Shown in pieces: positions 43,432-52,781 of a stretch of 64,000 nt of DNA (within the stretch, counting starts at the first letter, position 1; every line of letters starts with the position of its first letter). The stretch covers positions 1 through 64,000 of the forward strand of contig UCIV01000037.1 of the NCBI GenBank assembly GCA_900472575.1, in the 5' to 3' direction. This DNA is from Hyphomicrobiales bacterium. Lineage in GTDB: Bacteria; Pseudomonadota; Alphaproteobacteria; Rhizobiales; Rhizobiaceae. Below the pieces are notes generated by a model. That model saw nothing but the letters and a program-made list of their open reading frames with translations, ran no database searches and was not told where the DNA came from. The position numbers and the translations under genes were made by a program.

Positions 43432-45423
43432 ATGATCTACAAGCTTATCGTCTTCCTTCCTCTGGTCGGCTTCCTGATCGCTGGCCTTTTCGGTCGCCAG
43501 ATCGGTGCCAAGGCCTCGGAATTTGTAACCTGCGGTCTGATGGCCGTGGTCGCGGTCCTGTCCTGGGTCGTCTTCTTCCAGGTGGCCCTCGGCTCCCAGG
43601 AAACCATGAGCGTCGAAGTTCTGCGCTGGATCCAGTCCGGCAACATAGACGTCTTCTGGGCGCTGCGCATCGATACCCTGACGTCGGTCATGTTCGTCGT
43701 CGTCAACACGGTGTCCTTCCTCGTGCATGTCTATTCCGTCGGTTACATGCACACCGATCCGCATCGTCCGCGCTTCTTCGCCTATCTGTCACTCTTCACC
43801 TTCACGATGCTGATGCTCATCACGTCGGATAACCTGCTGCAGATGTTCTTCGGCTGGGAAGGCGTCGGTCTCGCATCCTATCTCCTGATCGGCTTCTGGT
43901 ACGATCGCCCGTCGGCCAATGCGGCTGCCATGAAGGCCTTCATCGTCAACCGCGTCGGTGACTTCGGCTTCATGCTCGGCATCGCCGCCGTCTTTGTCAT
44001 GTTCGGCTCGATCAACTTCGAGACCATCTTCGCCAATGCCGGCACTTATCTGCCGGCCGAAGGGTCTCCGGAAGCAGCTCGCGTCATCTTCGACGTATTC
44101 GGCCTGACGCTGACCCGCGAAGGCGCGCTGACTGCCGCCTGCCTGCTGCTTTTCATGGGCGCGATGGGCAAGTCGGCGCAGTTCCTGCTGCACACCTGGC
44201 TGCCGGACGCCATGGAAGGTCCGACTCCGGTTTCGGCCCTCATCCATGCCGCAACCATGGTCACCGCCGGCGTCTTCCTCGTCGCCCGCATGTCGCCTTT
44301 GTTCGAACAGTCTCCGGATGCGCTGACCGTAGTTACCATCATCGGTGCGATCACCGCCTTCTTCGCGGCGACCGTCGGCTTGGTTCAAAACGACATCAAG
44401 CGCGTCATCGCCTATTCGACCTGCTCGCAGCTCGGCTACATGTTCGTAGCTCTCGGCATCGGCGCTTATGGCGCGGCGATCTTCCACCTCTTCACTCACG
44501 CCTTCTTCAAGGCTCTGTTGTTCCTGTGCGCCGGCTCGGTCATCCATGCCGTCGATGGCGAGCAGGACATGCGCAAGATGGGGGGGCTGAGAAAGCATAT
44601 ACCGGTCACCTTCTGGATGATGACGATCGGCACCCTGGCGCTGACCGGCGTCGGTATCCCCTTCACGCCGATCGGTTTTGCCGGCTTCTTCTCCAAGGAC
44701 GTCATCATCGAGGCATCCTATGCCTCGCATTCGGCGGTCTCGGGCTTTGCCTTCACGTTGCTCGTCATCGCAGCGCTGTTCACCAGCTTCTACTCCTGGC
44801 GTCTGGCGTTCCTAACCTTCTTCGGCAAGGAGCGCGCCAGCCACGAGGTCATGCATCACGTGCATGAAAGCCCGAACGTCATGCTGATCCCGCTCTATGT
44901 ACTGGCCATCGGCGCGGTGCTCGCCGGCGTGATCTTCCAGGGAATGTTCTACGGTGACGCCTACGAGGGCTTCTGGAAGGGCGCGCTCTTCACCTCCGAG
45001 CACAACGAACTGCTGCACGAATTCCATCACGTGCCGTTCCTCGTCGTCCTGTCGCCCTTCATCGCCATGCTGATCGGCTTCGTCACCGCCTGGTACTTCT
45101 ACATCAAGTCGCCAGAGACACCGAAGAAGCTAGCGGCCGCACAGCCGGGCCTCTACCAGTTCCTGCTCAACAAGTGGTATTTCGACGAACTCTACGACTT
45201 CCTGTTCGTCCGTTCCGCCAAGGCTCTCGGCCGCTTCTTCTGGCAGAAGGTCGATGTCGGTACGATCGACCACTTCGGACCCAACGGCGTTGCTGCCCGG
45301 GTGGTTGACACCGCCAACCGCGTCGTGCGCCTGCAGACCGGTTACCTCTATCACTATGCCTTCACGATGCTGCTTGGCGTCGCTGCCCTGATTACCTGGA
45401 TGATGCTCGGGAGTTCTGTCTGA
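43432..45423 (+). CDS. nuoL: NADH-quinone oxidoreductase subunit L
   Basis: A 663-residue antiporter-like pump subunit with about sixteen helices and the long lateral helix at its C-terminal part. Visible: MFFGWEGVGLASYLLIGFWY (about residue 140, with the channel Glu), the central SAQFLLHTWLPDAMEGPTPVSALIHAATMVTAG (about residue 245) and FHLFTHAFFKALLFLCAGSVIHA (about residue 350). It is the distal proton-pump subunit (ND5). It overlaps nuoM by one base (TGATG). Confidence 0.97.
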   Translation: MIYKLIVFLPLVGFLIAGLFGRQIGAKASEFVTCGLMAVVAVLSWVVFFQVALGSQETMSVEVLRWIQSGNIDVFWALRIDTLTSVMFVVVNTVSFLVHVYSVGYMHTDPHRPRFFAYLSLFTFTMLMLITSDNLLQMFFGWEGVGLASYLLIGFWYDRPSANAAAMKAFIVNRVGDFGFMLGIAAVFVMFGSINFETIFANAGTYLPAEGSPEAARVIFDVFGLTLTREGALTAACLLLFMGAMGKSAQFLLHTWLPDAMEGPTPVSALIHAATMVTAGVFLVARMSPLFEQSPDALTVVTIIGAITAFFAATVGLVQNDIKRVIAYSTCSQLGYMFVALGIGAYGAAIFHLFTHAFFKALLFLCAGSVIHAVDGEQDMRKMGGLRKHIPVTFWMMTIGTLALTGVGIPFTPIGFAGFFSKDVIIEASYASHSAVSGFAFTLLVIAALFTSFYSWRLAFLTFFGKERASHEVMHHVHESPNVMLIPLYVLAIGAVLAGVIFQGMFYGDAYEGFWKGALFTSEHNELLHEFHHVPFLVVLSPFIAMLIGFVTAWYFYIKSPETPKKLAAAQPGLYQFLLNKWYFDELYDFLFVRSAKALGRFFWQKVDVGTIDHFGPNGVAARVVDTANRVVRLQTGYLYHYAFTMLLGVAALITWMMLGSSV

Positions 45424-46934
45424 TGACCGATTGGCCTATTCTTTCCACGGTCACCTTCCTCCCGATGGTGGGCGTGCTGTTGCTGGTGTTCACCCGCGAC
45501 GACACCGACGACGGTCGCCAGAACGTCATGATCATCTCGCTGATCACGACGATCATCACGTTCCTCCTGTCGCTGGTCGTCTGGTACGGCTTTGACGGCA
45601 CCAGCGCCGATTACCAGATGGTCGAGCAATATTACTGGCTCGGCAAGGGCATCAGTTACCATATCGGCGTCGATGGCCTGTCCGTCATGTTCGTTGTGCT
45701 GGCGACCTTCCTCATGCCCTTCGGCGTGTTGACCAGCTGGAAGGCGATCACGCTGCATGCGCGTGAATACATGATCGCCTTCCTGGTTCTGGAAGTGCTG
45801 ATCGTCGGCGTCTTCGTGTCGATGGACCTCGTGCTCTTCTACGTCTTCTTCGAAGCGAGCTTGATCCCGATGTTCCTGATCATCGGCGTCTGGGGCGGAC
45901 CGCGTCGTATCTACGCGTCGATGAAGTTCTTCCTCTATACGCTGGCCGGCTCGGTCTTCATGCTGGTCGGCATCCTTGTCATGTATGCGGAAGTCGGCAC
46001 CACCTCCATTCCAGTCCTGCTTGCCTACAAGTTCTCGCCGGAAATGCAGTTCTGGTTGTTCCTCGCCTTTTTCCTGTCTTTCGCCGTCAAGGTGCCGATG
46101 TGGCCGTTCCACACCTGGTTGCCGGATGCGCACGTCGAAGCCCCGACGGCCGGCTCGGTCGACCTTGCGGCTCTGTTGCTGAAGTTCGGCGGCTACGGCT
46201 TCCTGCGCTTCTCCCTGCCGATGTTCCCCTTGGCGTCCGACTATTTCACGCCGATGATCCTCACCCTGTCGGTCATCGCCATCATCTACGCCTCGCTCGT
46301 GGCTCTGATGCAGTCCGACATCAAGAAGATGATCGCCTATTCCTCCGTCGCCCACATGGGTTACGTGACGATGGCCATCTTCGCGGTCAACCAGCAGGGT
46401 CTCCACGGCGCGATCTTCCAGATGCTGTCGCACGGCGTCATCTCCGGCGCGCTCTTCCTCTGCGTCGGTATCGTCTACGAGCGCACCCATACGCGTAACA
46501 TCGGCGATTACGGCGGCCTCGTGCATCGCATGCCGAAATACGCGCTGGCCTTCCTGATCTTCACCATGGCCAATGTCGGCCTGCCGGGCACTTCCGCCTT
46601 CGTCGGCGAATTCCTGGCGACGGTCGGTGTCTTCCGTGTCAGTGTCTGGACGGCCTTCTTCGCCACCACCGGCGTCGTTCTTTCCGCCGCCTACATGCTG
46701 TGGCTCTACCGCCGCATGATCTTCGGTCAGGCAAAATCGCCGCTGATGCAGGGCCTTGTGGACATTTCTTTCCGCGAGCACTGCATCGTCTGGCCGCTGA
46801 TCGTTGTGACCATCTTCTTCGGCATCTATCCTGCGCCGGTCTTCGATGCCTCCGCAGCGACAGTCGACAGAATCGTAACCAATTACCATGCGGCCATCCA
46901 GGCCGTGGCGACCGCCGCTCAGGCTGCGAATTGA
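45423..46934 (+). CDS. nuoM: NADH-quinone oxidoreductase subunit M
   Basis: A 503-residue antiporter-like subunit (ND4) with fourteen helices. The motifs VLFYVFFEASLIPMFLIIGVWGG (Glu about residue 144), AVKVPMWPFHTWLPDAHVEAPTAGSV (Lys about 235) and AHMGYVTMAIFAVNQQG are clear. It is one of three Mrp-like proton-pump subunits, with NuoL and NuoN. Start ATG 45423 overlaps the nuoL stop. Confidence 0.97.
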   Translation: MTDWPILSTVTFLPMVGVLLLVFTRDDTDDGRQNVMIISLITTIITFLLSLVVWYGFDGTSADYQMVEQYYWLGKGISYHIGVDGLSVMFVVLATFLMPFGVLTSWKAITLHAREYMIAFLVLEVLIVGVFVSMDLVLFYVFFEASLIPMFLIIGVWGGPRRIYASMKFFLYTLAGSVFMLVGILVMYAEVGTTSIPVLLAYKFSPEMQFWLFLAFFLSFAVKVPMWPFHTWLPDAHVEAPTAGSVDLAALLLKFGGYGFLRFSLPMFPLASDYFTPMILTLSVIAIIYASLVALMQSDIKKMIAYSSVAHMGYVTMAIFAVNQQGLHGAIFQMLSHGVISGALFLCVGIVYERTHTRNIGDYGGLVHRMPKYALAFLIFTMANVGLPGTSAFVGEFLATVGVFRVSVWTAFFATTGVVLSAAYMLWLYRRMIFGQAKSPLMQGLVDISFREHCIVWPLIVVTIFFGIYPAPVFDASAATVDRIVTNYHAAIQAVATAAQAAN

Positions 46935-46953
46935 TGACGGGACAGATAAGACT

Positions 46954-48396
46954 ATGACTCCTGAACTCTTCTCTCAAAGTCTGCAGTTTGCTCTGCCCGA
47001 AATCATTCTGGCGGTCGGCGCGCTCGTGCTGCTCATGATGGGTGTTTTCATCGGCGAAAAGGCGAACCAGCTGATTTCCGGGCTGGCAATCGCGCTTCTC
47101 GCCGTCGTCGGACTGCTGATCACGGTGTCTTCCGGCAATGGCGAAGCCTTCGGCGGTGCCTTCATCGTCGATCCGTTCGCCCGCTTCATGAAGGTCGCGG
47201 CAATCGCCGGCTCGATTTTCGCGCTCGCCATGTCAGCCGTTCAGGGCAAGGCCATGCAGCTCGACAAGATCGAATATCCGGTCCTGCTGGTTCTCTCGAC
47301 GCTCGGCATGCTGCTCTTGATCTCGGCCAATGACCTGATCGCCTTCTATCTCGGCCTCGAGCTGATGTCGCTGGCGCTTTATGTCGTTGCCGCCTTCAAC
47401 CGCGACAGCCTGCGCTCGACCGAAGCTGGCCTGAAATATTTCGTCCTCGGTGCGCTGTCTTCCGGGATGCTGCTCTACGGCATGTCGCTGGTCTACGGCT
47501 TCACCGGCAACACCGGATTCCAGGAAATCGCGTCCGTCCTTTCTTCGGAAACCCGTGGCCTCGGCCTGATTTTCGGCATGGTCTTCATCCTCGCCGGCGC
47601 CTGCTTCAAGATTTCCGCGGTTCCTTTCCACATGTGGACGCCGGACGTTTATGAAGGTGCACCGACCCCGGTTACCGCCTTCTTCGCAGCCGGCCCGAAG
47701 ATCGCTGCCATGGCGATCCTCATCCGTCTGACCTCGGAGACCTTCCTGCCGCTCATCGGCGACTGGCGCCAGATCATCGTCTTCGTGGCGATTGCCTCCA
47801 TGGCGCTCGGCTCCTTTGCCGCCGTCGGCCAGAAGAACATCAAGCGCCTGATGGCCTATTCCTCCATTGGCCACATGGGCTTCGCGCTTGTCGGCCTGTC
47901 GGCAGGCAGCGAAAGCGGCGTTTCCGGTGTCGCCCTCTACATGCTCATCTACATGATGATGTCCTTCGGCACCTTTGCCTGCATCATGTCGATGCGCCGC
48001 CCGGATGGCACCTATGTCGAGGAGATCGACGAGCTTGCTGGCCTCTTTGCCAGAAAGCCGTTCATGGCGGTGGTACTGACCGCGCAGATGTTCTCCATGG
48101 CAGGCATTCCGCCGCTCGCAGGCTTCTTCGCCAAATATTACGTATTCCTGGCGGCCGTCGAAGCAGGTCTCTTCACGCTTGCCGTCATCGGCTTCCTGAT
48201 GTCTGTCGTCGCAGCCTACTACTACCTGCGCATCGTCAAGCTGATGTGGTTCGATGATCCGAAGGGCGAATTCGAGCGCACACCCGGAGAACTACGCTTC
48301 ATCTTCGGCATTTCCGGCCTGCTGATCACCACCTACATCCTCTATGGCGGCCCGATCGGCTCCGCGGCGGATGCGGCTGCACGGTCGTTCTTCTGA
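46954..48396 (+). CDS. nuoN: NADH-quinone oxidoreductase subunit N
   Basis: A 480-residue antiporter-like subunit (ND2) with fourteen helices. Motifs: AFYLGLELMSLALYVVAAFNRDS (Glu about residue 133), AGACFKISAVPFHMWTPDVYEGAPTPVTAFFA (Lys about 217) and AYSSIGHMGFALVGL. ATG 46954 gives normal length; the longer frame from 46888 overlaps nuoM. It ends the complex I genes; birA begins two bases after its stop, so it is in the same transcript. Confidence 0.96.
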   Translation: MTPELFSQSLQFALPEIILAVGALVLLMMGVFIGEKANQLISGLAIALLAVVGLLITVSSGNGEAFGGAFIVDPFARFMKVAAIAGSIFALAMSAVQGKAMQLDKIEYPVLLVLSTLGMLLLISANDLIAFYLGLELMSLALYVVAAFNRDSLRSTEAGLKYFVLGALSSGMLLYGMSLVYGFTGNTGFQEIASVLSSETRGLGLIFGMVFILAGACFKISAVPFHMWTPDVYEGAPTPVTAFFAAGPKIAAMAILIRLTSETFLPLIGDWRQIIVFVAIASMALGSFAAVGQKNIKRLMAYSSIGHMGFALVGLSAGSESGVSGVALYMLIYMMMSFGTFACIMSMRRPDGTYVEEIDELAGLFARKPFMAVVLTAQMFSMAGIPPLAGFFAKYYVFLAAVEAGLFTLAVIGFLMSVVAAYYYLRIVKLMWFDDPKGEFERTPGELRFIFGISGLLITTYILYGGPIGSAADAAARSFF

Positions 48397-48398
48397 GA

Positions 48399-49169
48399 AT
48401 GGCGGGAGAGAAGAGCCGCTTCTCGCTCGAAGCTTTCCGTCATGTCGCCTTCGACGACATTGGGTCCACCAATAGCGAATGTCTCGCCCGCGCTCGCGCG
48501 GGCGATCCCGGTTTGTTGTGGGTGACGTCTGCCCGTCAGACCGAAGGGCGTGGCCGACGCGGCCGCGCCTGGACCTCCGAGCCGGGCAATCTCTACGCCT
48601 CGCTGCTGCTGATCGATCCTGCCCCCATGGAGCGCGTGGCCTCGTTGCCGCTTGCGGTGGCGGTCGCCGTCCATGACGCGGTCAAGGCGATCCTACCGCC
48701 CGGCGACGCCGCCCTGCAGGTCAAATGGCCGAATGACATCCTGATCAATCGCAAAAAGACCTGCGGTATCCTGCTTGAGGGCGAGCCGCTTGCCGGCGGA
48801 AAGCGGGCTCTGGTCATTGGCATTGGTATCAATATCCGCCATATGCCTGACAGCGCGCCTTATGGCGTCACCCGTCTTTCCGATCACGGTGCGGCGATTT
48901 CGCCGGATGAACTTTTCGCCCATCTTTATCAGTCCATGGCTTTGGCGCTCGATTTGTGGGATGAGGGAAGGGGCACCGCCGAAATCGTGCGCCGCTGGCG
49001 GGAGGTCGCCTGCGGCGTCGGCGAGCGTATTACCGTCAATCTTCCCGACAGGTCGCTGGAGGGCAGATTTGCCGGAATCGACGACGGCGGCCTGCTGTTA
49101 CTCGACATGGGGGGTGGACAAGACCTGCCGATCGCGGCAGGTGATGTATTCTTTATGAAAACGGAATAA
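48399..49169 (+). CDS. birA: Biotin--[acetyl-CoA-carboxylase] ligase
   Basis: A 256-residue group I biotin-protein ligase, lacking the DNA-binding domain of E. coli BirA. It joins biotin to carboxylases through biotinyl-5'-AMP. The motifs GRGRRGRAWTS (GRGRxGRxW biotinoyl-AMP loop, about residues 49-59) and LQVKWPNDILI (KWPND, about residue 107) are seen, with the C-terminal SH3-like domain after residue 200. It begins two bases after nuoN and ends eight before rnj. Confidence 0.95.
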   Translation: MAGEKSRFSLEAFRHVAFDDIGSTNSECLARARAGDPGLLWVTSARQTEGRGRRGRAWTSEPGNLYASLLLIDPAPMERVASLPLAVAVAVHDAVKAILPPGDAALQVKWPNDILINRKKTCGILLEGEPLAGGKRALVIGIGINIRHMPDSAPYGVTRLSDHGAAISPDELFAHLYQSMALALDLWDEGRGTAEIVRRWREVACGVGERITVNLPDRSLEGRFAGIDDGGLLLLDMGGGQDLPIAAGDVFFMKTE

Positions 49170-49177
49170 GAAGAAGA

Positions 49178-50848
49178 ATGGCTAATCAAGACGAACTGGT
49201 GTTTCTGCCGCTGGGCGGCGTGGGCGAGATCGGCATGAACCTCGCTCTCTATGGCTATGGACCGCCTCAGAAGCGTCAGTGGATCATGGTCGATGCGGGC
49301 GTGACCTTCCCGGGTCCCGATCTTCCGGGCGTCGATCTCGTTCTTCCCGACATCCGTTTCCTTGCCTCGCAGCGCAACAATCTCAAGGGCATGATCATCA
49401 CCCATGCGCATGAGGACCATTACGGCGCGCTGAACGATCTGTGGCCGGGCCTCAACGTACCGGTCTATGCCTCGCCCTTTACCGCCGGCATGCTGGAAGC
49501 CAAGCGCAAGTATGAAGGCGACCGTGCCGAGATCCCGATCACCATCTTCAAGGCCGGCGACCGTATCAATGTCGGACCATTCGAGATCGAGGCCGTCGGC
49601 GTCAACCACTCCATCCCCGAGCCGATGTCGCTGGTCATCCGCACTCCGCTCGGCAATGTCGTCCACACCGGCGACTGGAAGATCGATGCCAAGCCGACAC
49701 TCGGTCCACTCACAGACGAGGCGCGTTTCCGCGCCATCGGCGACGAGGGCGTGCTGGCGCTGATGTGCGACAGTACCAATGCCCTGCGCGAAGGCGTTTC
49801 GCCATCTGAAGAAGAAGTCTCTGCCGGCCTGCAGAAGGTCATCGAGGAAGCCGAGGGCAGGGTGGCCGTCACCACCTTCTCGTCTAATGTCGGCCGTATC
49901 CGCTCGATCGCTGAAGCCGCAAACGCAGCCGGCCGTGAAGTTCTGCTGCTCGGTTCGTCGCTGAAACGCGTCGTCAATGTTGCGCAGGACATCGGCATCA
50001 TGGAAGGCCTTAAACCCTTCCTCGCCGAAGACGAATACGGCTACATCCCGCGCGACAAGGTCGTCGTCATCCTGACCGGCAGCCAGGGCGAGTCCCGCGC
50101 GGCGCTGGCGAAGATTTCCCGCGATGAGATGCGCCATGTGGCACTCACCAAGGGCGATACGGTCGTCTTCTCGTCTCGCACAATTCCGGGCAATGAAAAG
50201 CCGATCATCGAGATCAAGAACGCGCTGATCGAACAGGGCATCAAGATCGTCACCGATGCCGATGCGCTCGTGCACGTTTCCGGCCACCCGCGCCGCAACG
50301 AACTTCTGAAAATGTACGAGTGGACAAGGCCTCAGATCCTCGTTCCCGTTCACGGCGAGGCGGCCCACCTGACGGCACAGGCTGAACTTGGTGCATCCGC
50401 CGGCATTGGCGAGATCCCGCGCGTCCGTAACGGCAACATCCTGCGCCTTGCGCCCGGTCCGGCGGAAGTCATCGACGACGCTCCCTTCGGCCGCATCTAC
50501 AAGGATGGCAAGCTGATCGGCGATCTGGACGAAATGGGCATCAGCGATCGTCGCAAGCTCTCCTTTGTCGGCCATGTCTCGGTCAATATCCTGCTCGACC
50601 AGCGCTATGAATTCCTCGCCGACCCCGATCTCGTCTCCTTCGGCCTGCCGGAATTCGACGACGAGGGCGAGGACATGGACGACGGTCTTTATGACGCCGT
50701 ACTCGGCGCCGTTGAAAGCATCCCGCGCGCCCGCCGCAAGGATCTCGACACCGTACGCGAATCCGTTCGCCGCGCCGTCCGCTCGGCCGCCAATATCGCC
50801 TGGGGCAAGAAGCCTGTGGTCACGGTGTTCGTAACAAGGGTTCAGTAG
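49178..50848 (+). CDS. rnj: Ribonuclease J
   Basis: A 556-residue metallo-beta-lactamase/beta-CASP ribonuclease that acts on RNA by 5'-to-3' exonuclease and endonuclease steps. The zinc site is seen in ITHAHEDHYGAL (HxHxDH, about residues 73-78), NHSIPEPMSLVIRT, HTGDWKID, LMCDSTNA and the C-terminal VHVSGHPRR and PVHGEAAHL. The beta-CASP insertion and the C-terminal RNA-binding domain complete it. In rhizobia this gene sits right after birA. Confidence 0.96.
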   Translation: MANQDELVFLPLGGVGEIGMNLALYGYGPPQKRQWIMVDAGVTFPGPDLPGVDLVLPDIRFLASQRNNLKGMIITHAHEDHYGALNDLWPGLNVPVYASPFTAGMLEAKRKYEGDRAEIPITIFKAGDRINVGPFEIEAVGVNHSIPEPMSLVIRTPLGNVVHTGDWKIDAKPTLGPLTDEARFRAIGDEGVLALMCDSTNALREGVSPSEEEVSAGLQKVIEEAEGRVAVTTFSSNVGRIRSIAEAANAAGREVLLLGSSLKRVVNVAQDIGIMEGLKPFLAEDEYGYIPRDKVVVILTGSQGESRAALAKISRDEMRHVALTKGDTVVFSSRTIPGNEKPIIEIKNALIEQGIKIVTDADALVHVSGHPRRNELLKMYEWTRPQILVPVHGEAAHLTAQAELGASAGIGEIPRVRNGNILRLAPGPAEVIDDAPFGRIYKDGKLIGDLDEMGISDRRKLSFVGHVSVNILLDQRYEFLADPDLVSFGLPEFDDEGEDMDDGLYDAVLGAVESIPRARRKDLDTVRESVRRAVRSAANIAWGKKPVVTVFVTRVQ

Positions 50849-50859
50849 GGGGGGTGCTT

Positions 50860-50889
50860 ATGCGGAGTGTAGCGAGCTGCACTCCGCAT
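50860..50889 (+). terminator. Inverted repeat after rnj, possible terminator
   Basis: A perfect 10-bp stem (ATGCGGAGTG at 50860-50869 with CACTCCGCAT at 50880-50889) begins 12 bases after the rnj stop. No T-run follows, so it may act only as a weak or processing hairpin of the long nuo-birA-rnj transcript. Confidence 0.45.
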
Positions 50890-50949
50890 CTCCCCCGGAG
50901 AGGTATGTCACGTCGCTAGCGATGGCACCTTCCTGGTGCGCGTATATCG

Positions 50950-51056
50950 AGCCTGTTGCGCAAAAATGTGCAGCAGTTTTGCGCAACAGACATGCTATAA
51001 AACAAAGACCTAAAACTCCGCGAGCGGATCCGCAGGATCGCGATATGCTTTAGCGC
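50950..51056. repeat. Intergenic repeat element, copy 2 (RIME-like), with 12-bp inverted repeat
   Basis: A perfect 12-bp inverted repeat (TGTTGCGCAAAA, 50954-50965, and TTTTGCGCAACA, 50977-50988) with an eleven-base loop, followed by GACATGC, CAAAGACCTAAA and a terminal ATGCTTTAGCGC. The same word order is found at 16,358-16,461. Elements ending in TTTAGCGC are common in rhizobial intergenic regions. Confidence 0.55.
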
Positions 51057-51130
51057 TTCACTCGGTCATGGGCGTCAGTCATAGTGGAACTCGGCAGACG
51101 TTCTTTGCCCCGTCAGCCTCCAAGGAGGAG

Positions 51131-51433
51131 ATGAGCACGATGAGAAAAACGTTAATTTCCTTGGCCGTTGCAACGCTGACCGCGTGCAGTGCTACTGCCG
51201 ATCCCGAATTGGTCGCGCGCGACTACGGATCCGACATTGCGCCAATCTCGGGTAGCATCACATACGGCGGTCAACCTAGAAGCCGTCTCACCAAAGCGCC
51301 CGTCGGCAGCAGCTTCGATCATGAGTTTTACAATAGTTTCGGTAACCGCGTTGTTGAACGCTACCGGATACAGCCAGATCGAAGCCTGAAAATCGTCAGC
51401 CGTCAGATATTCAACCTGCCATCGGGCGATTGA
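51131..51433 (+). CDS. Small putative lipoprotein
   Basis: A 100-residue protein with a lipoprotein-type signal (MRKTLISLAVATLTAC, lipobox LTAC). The mature part has about 80 residues and no recognised domain; DIAPISGSITYGGQPRSRLTKAPVGSSFDHEFYN and YRIQPDRSLKIVSRQ suggest a beta-rich fold. A strong AAGGAGGAG lies directly before ATG 51131; ATG 51140 has a longer spacing and would start the lipoprotein signal without the MST leader. No link to the neighbouring genes is evident. Confidence 0.7.
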   Translation: MSTMRKTLISLAVATLTACSATADPELVARDYGSDIAPISGSITYGGQPRSRLTKAPVGSSFDHEFYNSFGNRVVERYRIQPDRSLKIVSRQIFNLPSGD

Positions 51434-51601
51434 GACGTTTGCGGGCATGACGGCCAGAGTGCAGGTCCCGCCACTCAGCCCCGCACCGCCCCGACGTCAA
51501 GCCGGGCGTCGTGCTCTAAATTGTCTAAGGGGAGAAGGTGCCGGCAGGCGAATGAGGAGCGGCTGCCTGCCGAAAGCAGGCGCCCGAAAGAGGAGGAACA
51601 C

Positions 51602-52006
51602 ATGCTCGGCCGAGTAAACCACATCGCCATCGCCGTCCCGATCCTCGAAGAGGCTGCCGCGATTTATCGAGACACGCTCGGCGCAAAAGTCTCCGAACCG
51701 CAATCGCTGCCCAAACACGGCGTCACCGTCATTTTTGTCGAGCTTCCAAATACCAAGATCGAGCTGCTCGAACCGCTCGACGATGCATCCCCGATTGCCG
51801 CATTCCTCGAACGCAATCCCTCAGGCGGCATCCACCACATCTGCTACGAAACGCCTGATATCCTCTCTGCCGCCGAAAAGCTGAGTGCCGCCGGCGCGCG
51901 TATTCTCGGCGATGGAAAACCGAAAATCGGCGCCCACGGAAAGCCGGTTCTCTTCCTCCACCCAAAGGATTTCAACGGCACGCTGATCGAGCTGGAGGAA
52001 GTCTGA
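51602..52006 (+). CDS. mce: Methylmalonyl-CoA epimerase
   Basis: A 134-residue vicinal-oxygen-chelate (glyoxalase) fold enzyme that interconverts (R)- and (S)-methylmalonyl-CoA in propionate metabolism. Metal ligands and family segments: RVNHIAIAVPILEEA (His about residue 7), GVTVIFVELPNTKIELLEP, GGIHHICYET (His about residue 80) and FLHPKDFNGTLIELEE (Glu about residue 132). AGAGGAGG precedes ATG 51602. It stands alone; the mutase genes are not in the window. Confidence 0.93.
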   Translation: MLGRVNHIAIAVPILEEAAAIYRDTLGAKVSEPQSLPKHGVTVIFVELPNTKIELLEPLDDASPIAAFLERNPSGGIHHICYETPDILSAAEKLSAAGARILGDGKPKIGAHGKPVLFLHPKDFNGTLIELEEV

Positions 52007-52118
52007 TGCGGCGTGCAATGGCGAATAAAATCAATGACTCTGCCGAAAGATCGGAATCATTTTATCAGCGGCTTCAACCGCCTGTTCCGATGATCAAACG
52101 CCAGGATGGAGCGTCCGC

Positions 52119-52388
52119 ATGCCAATCCTGACAATCGTCGCGATCTATTTCATCCTATGGTGGACTGTCCTCTTCATGGTTCTGCCGCTCGGCTACCGTA
52201 GCCAACGTGACGAGGGCGAGGTGACGCTCGGAACTGTCGAGAGTGCGCCTGCGAAATTTCGTGGCGGGCGCGTCATTCTGCTCACCACCGTCATCTCGGC
52301 AGCGATCTATCTCGCCTATCATTTTGCATCGGTTTATTTCGGCTTCGGTATCGGCAGCATCCCGAACATCATGCCGAGCTTCAAATAA
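52119..52388 (+). CDS. DUF1467 family membrane protein
   Basis: An 89-residue protein with two membrane helices (residues about 4-24 and 54-74). The segment LWWTVLFMVLPLGYRSQRDEGEVTLGTVESAPAKFR matches the short DUF1467 family of alphaproteobacteria, usually found between mce and proS in rhizobia. GGATGGAG lies before ATG 52119. No function is known. Confidence 0.8.
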   Translation: MPILTIVAIYFILWWTVLFMVLPLGYRSQRDEGEVTLGTVESAPAKFRGGRVILLTTVISAAIYLAYHFASVYFGFGIGSIPNIMPSFK

Positions 52389-52409
52389 TGCAGTACGAAA
52401 TAGGGATCG

Positions 52410-52781
52410 ATGCCGATGCGGGCGGGGGAATTCCGGGATAACAGGGAGCGACGGATCGTTCTGGCTATTGTCTATACAGTCGCGGCTCTAGCCTTTGTGA
52501 TGCTTTTTGGCATTCAGGCCTATCGCCGCCACACATTTCCCCATTCGGTCGCGACGATCCTTGAAATAAGGGAGGAAGAACGAGATGGCGGGCGCTCCGG
52601 GCCATACATCGCGGTCATCGGTCTTCTTGAATTTACCCGTGAGGCAAACGGCCAGATCGTCACATGCAGGACAGAAAAGGAGATCGATCGCGGGCGTCAC
52701 CGCCATGAAATTGGCCAAAAGCTGGATGTGATACCGGCAACCGGCACATGCGATCGCGTCGATATCATCGGCAAACTGTAA
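52410..52781 (+). CDS. Single-helix membrane protein, unknown function
   Basis: A 123-residue protein with one membrane helix (about residues 18-37) and a soluble C-terminal domain of about 85 residues (IEIREEERDGG, TREANGQIVTCRTEKEIDRG, GTCDRVDIIG), which has the look of a small beta-rich DUF3592-type domain (a guess). ATG 52410 is 21 bases after the DUF1467 stop. An intrinsic terminator at 52,827-52,854 follows it. Confidence 0.6.
   Translation: MPMRAGEFRDNRERRIVLAIVYTVAALAFVMLFGIQAYRRHTFPHSVATILEIREEERDGGRSGPYIAVIGLLEFTREANGQIVTCRTEKEIDRGRHRHEIGQKLDVIPATGTCDRVDIIGKL

Noticed and set aside
45354..46889. Long minus-strand ORF of 511 codons opposite nuoM
   Set aside because: The translation is dominated by Asp, Glu, His, Arg, Gln in complement of hydrophobic membrane codons; a mirror of nuoM.
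48929..50575. Minus-strand ORF of 548 codons opposite rnj
   Set aside because: Shadow frame of the RNase J gene; no ribosome-binding site or family pattern.
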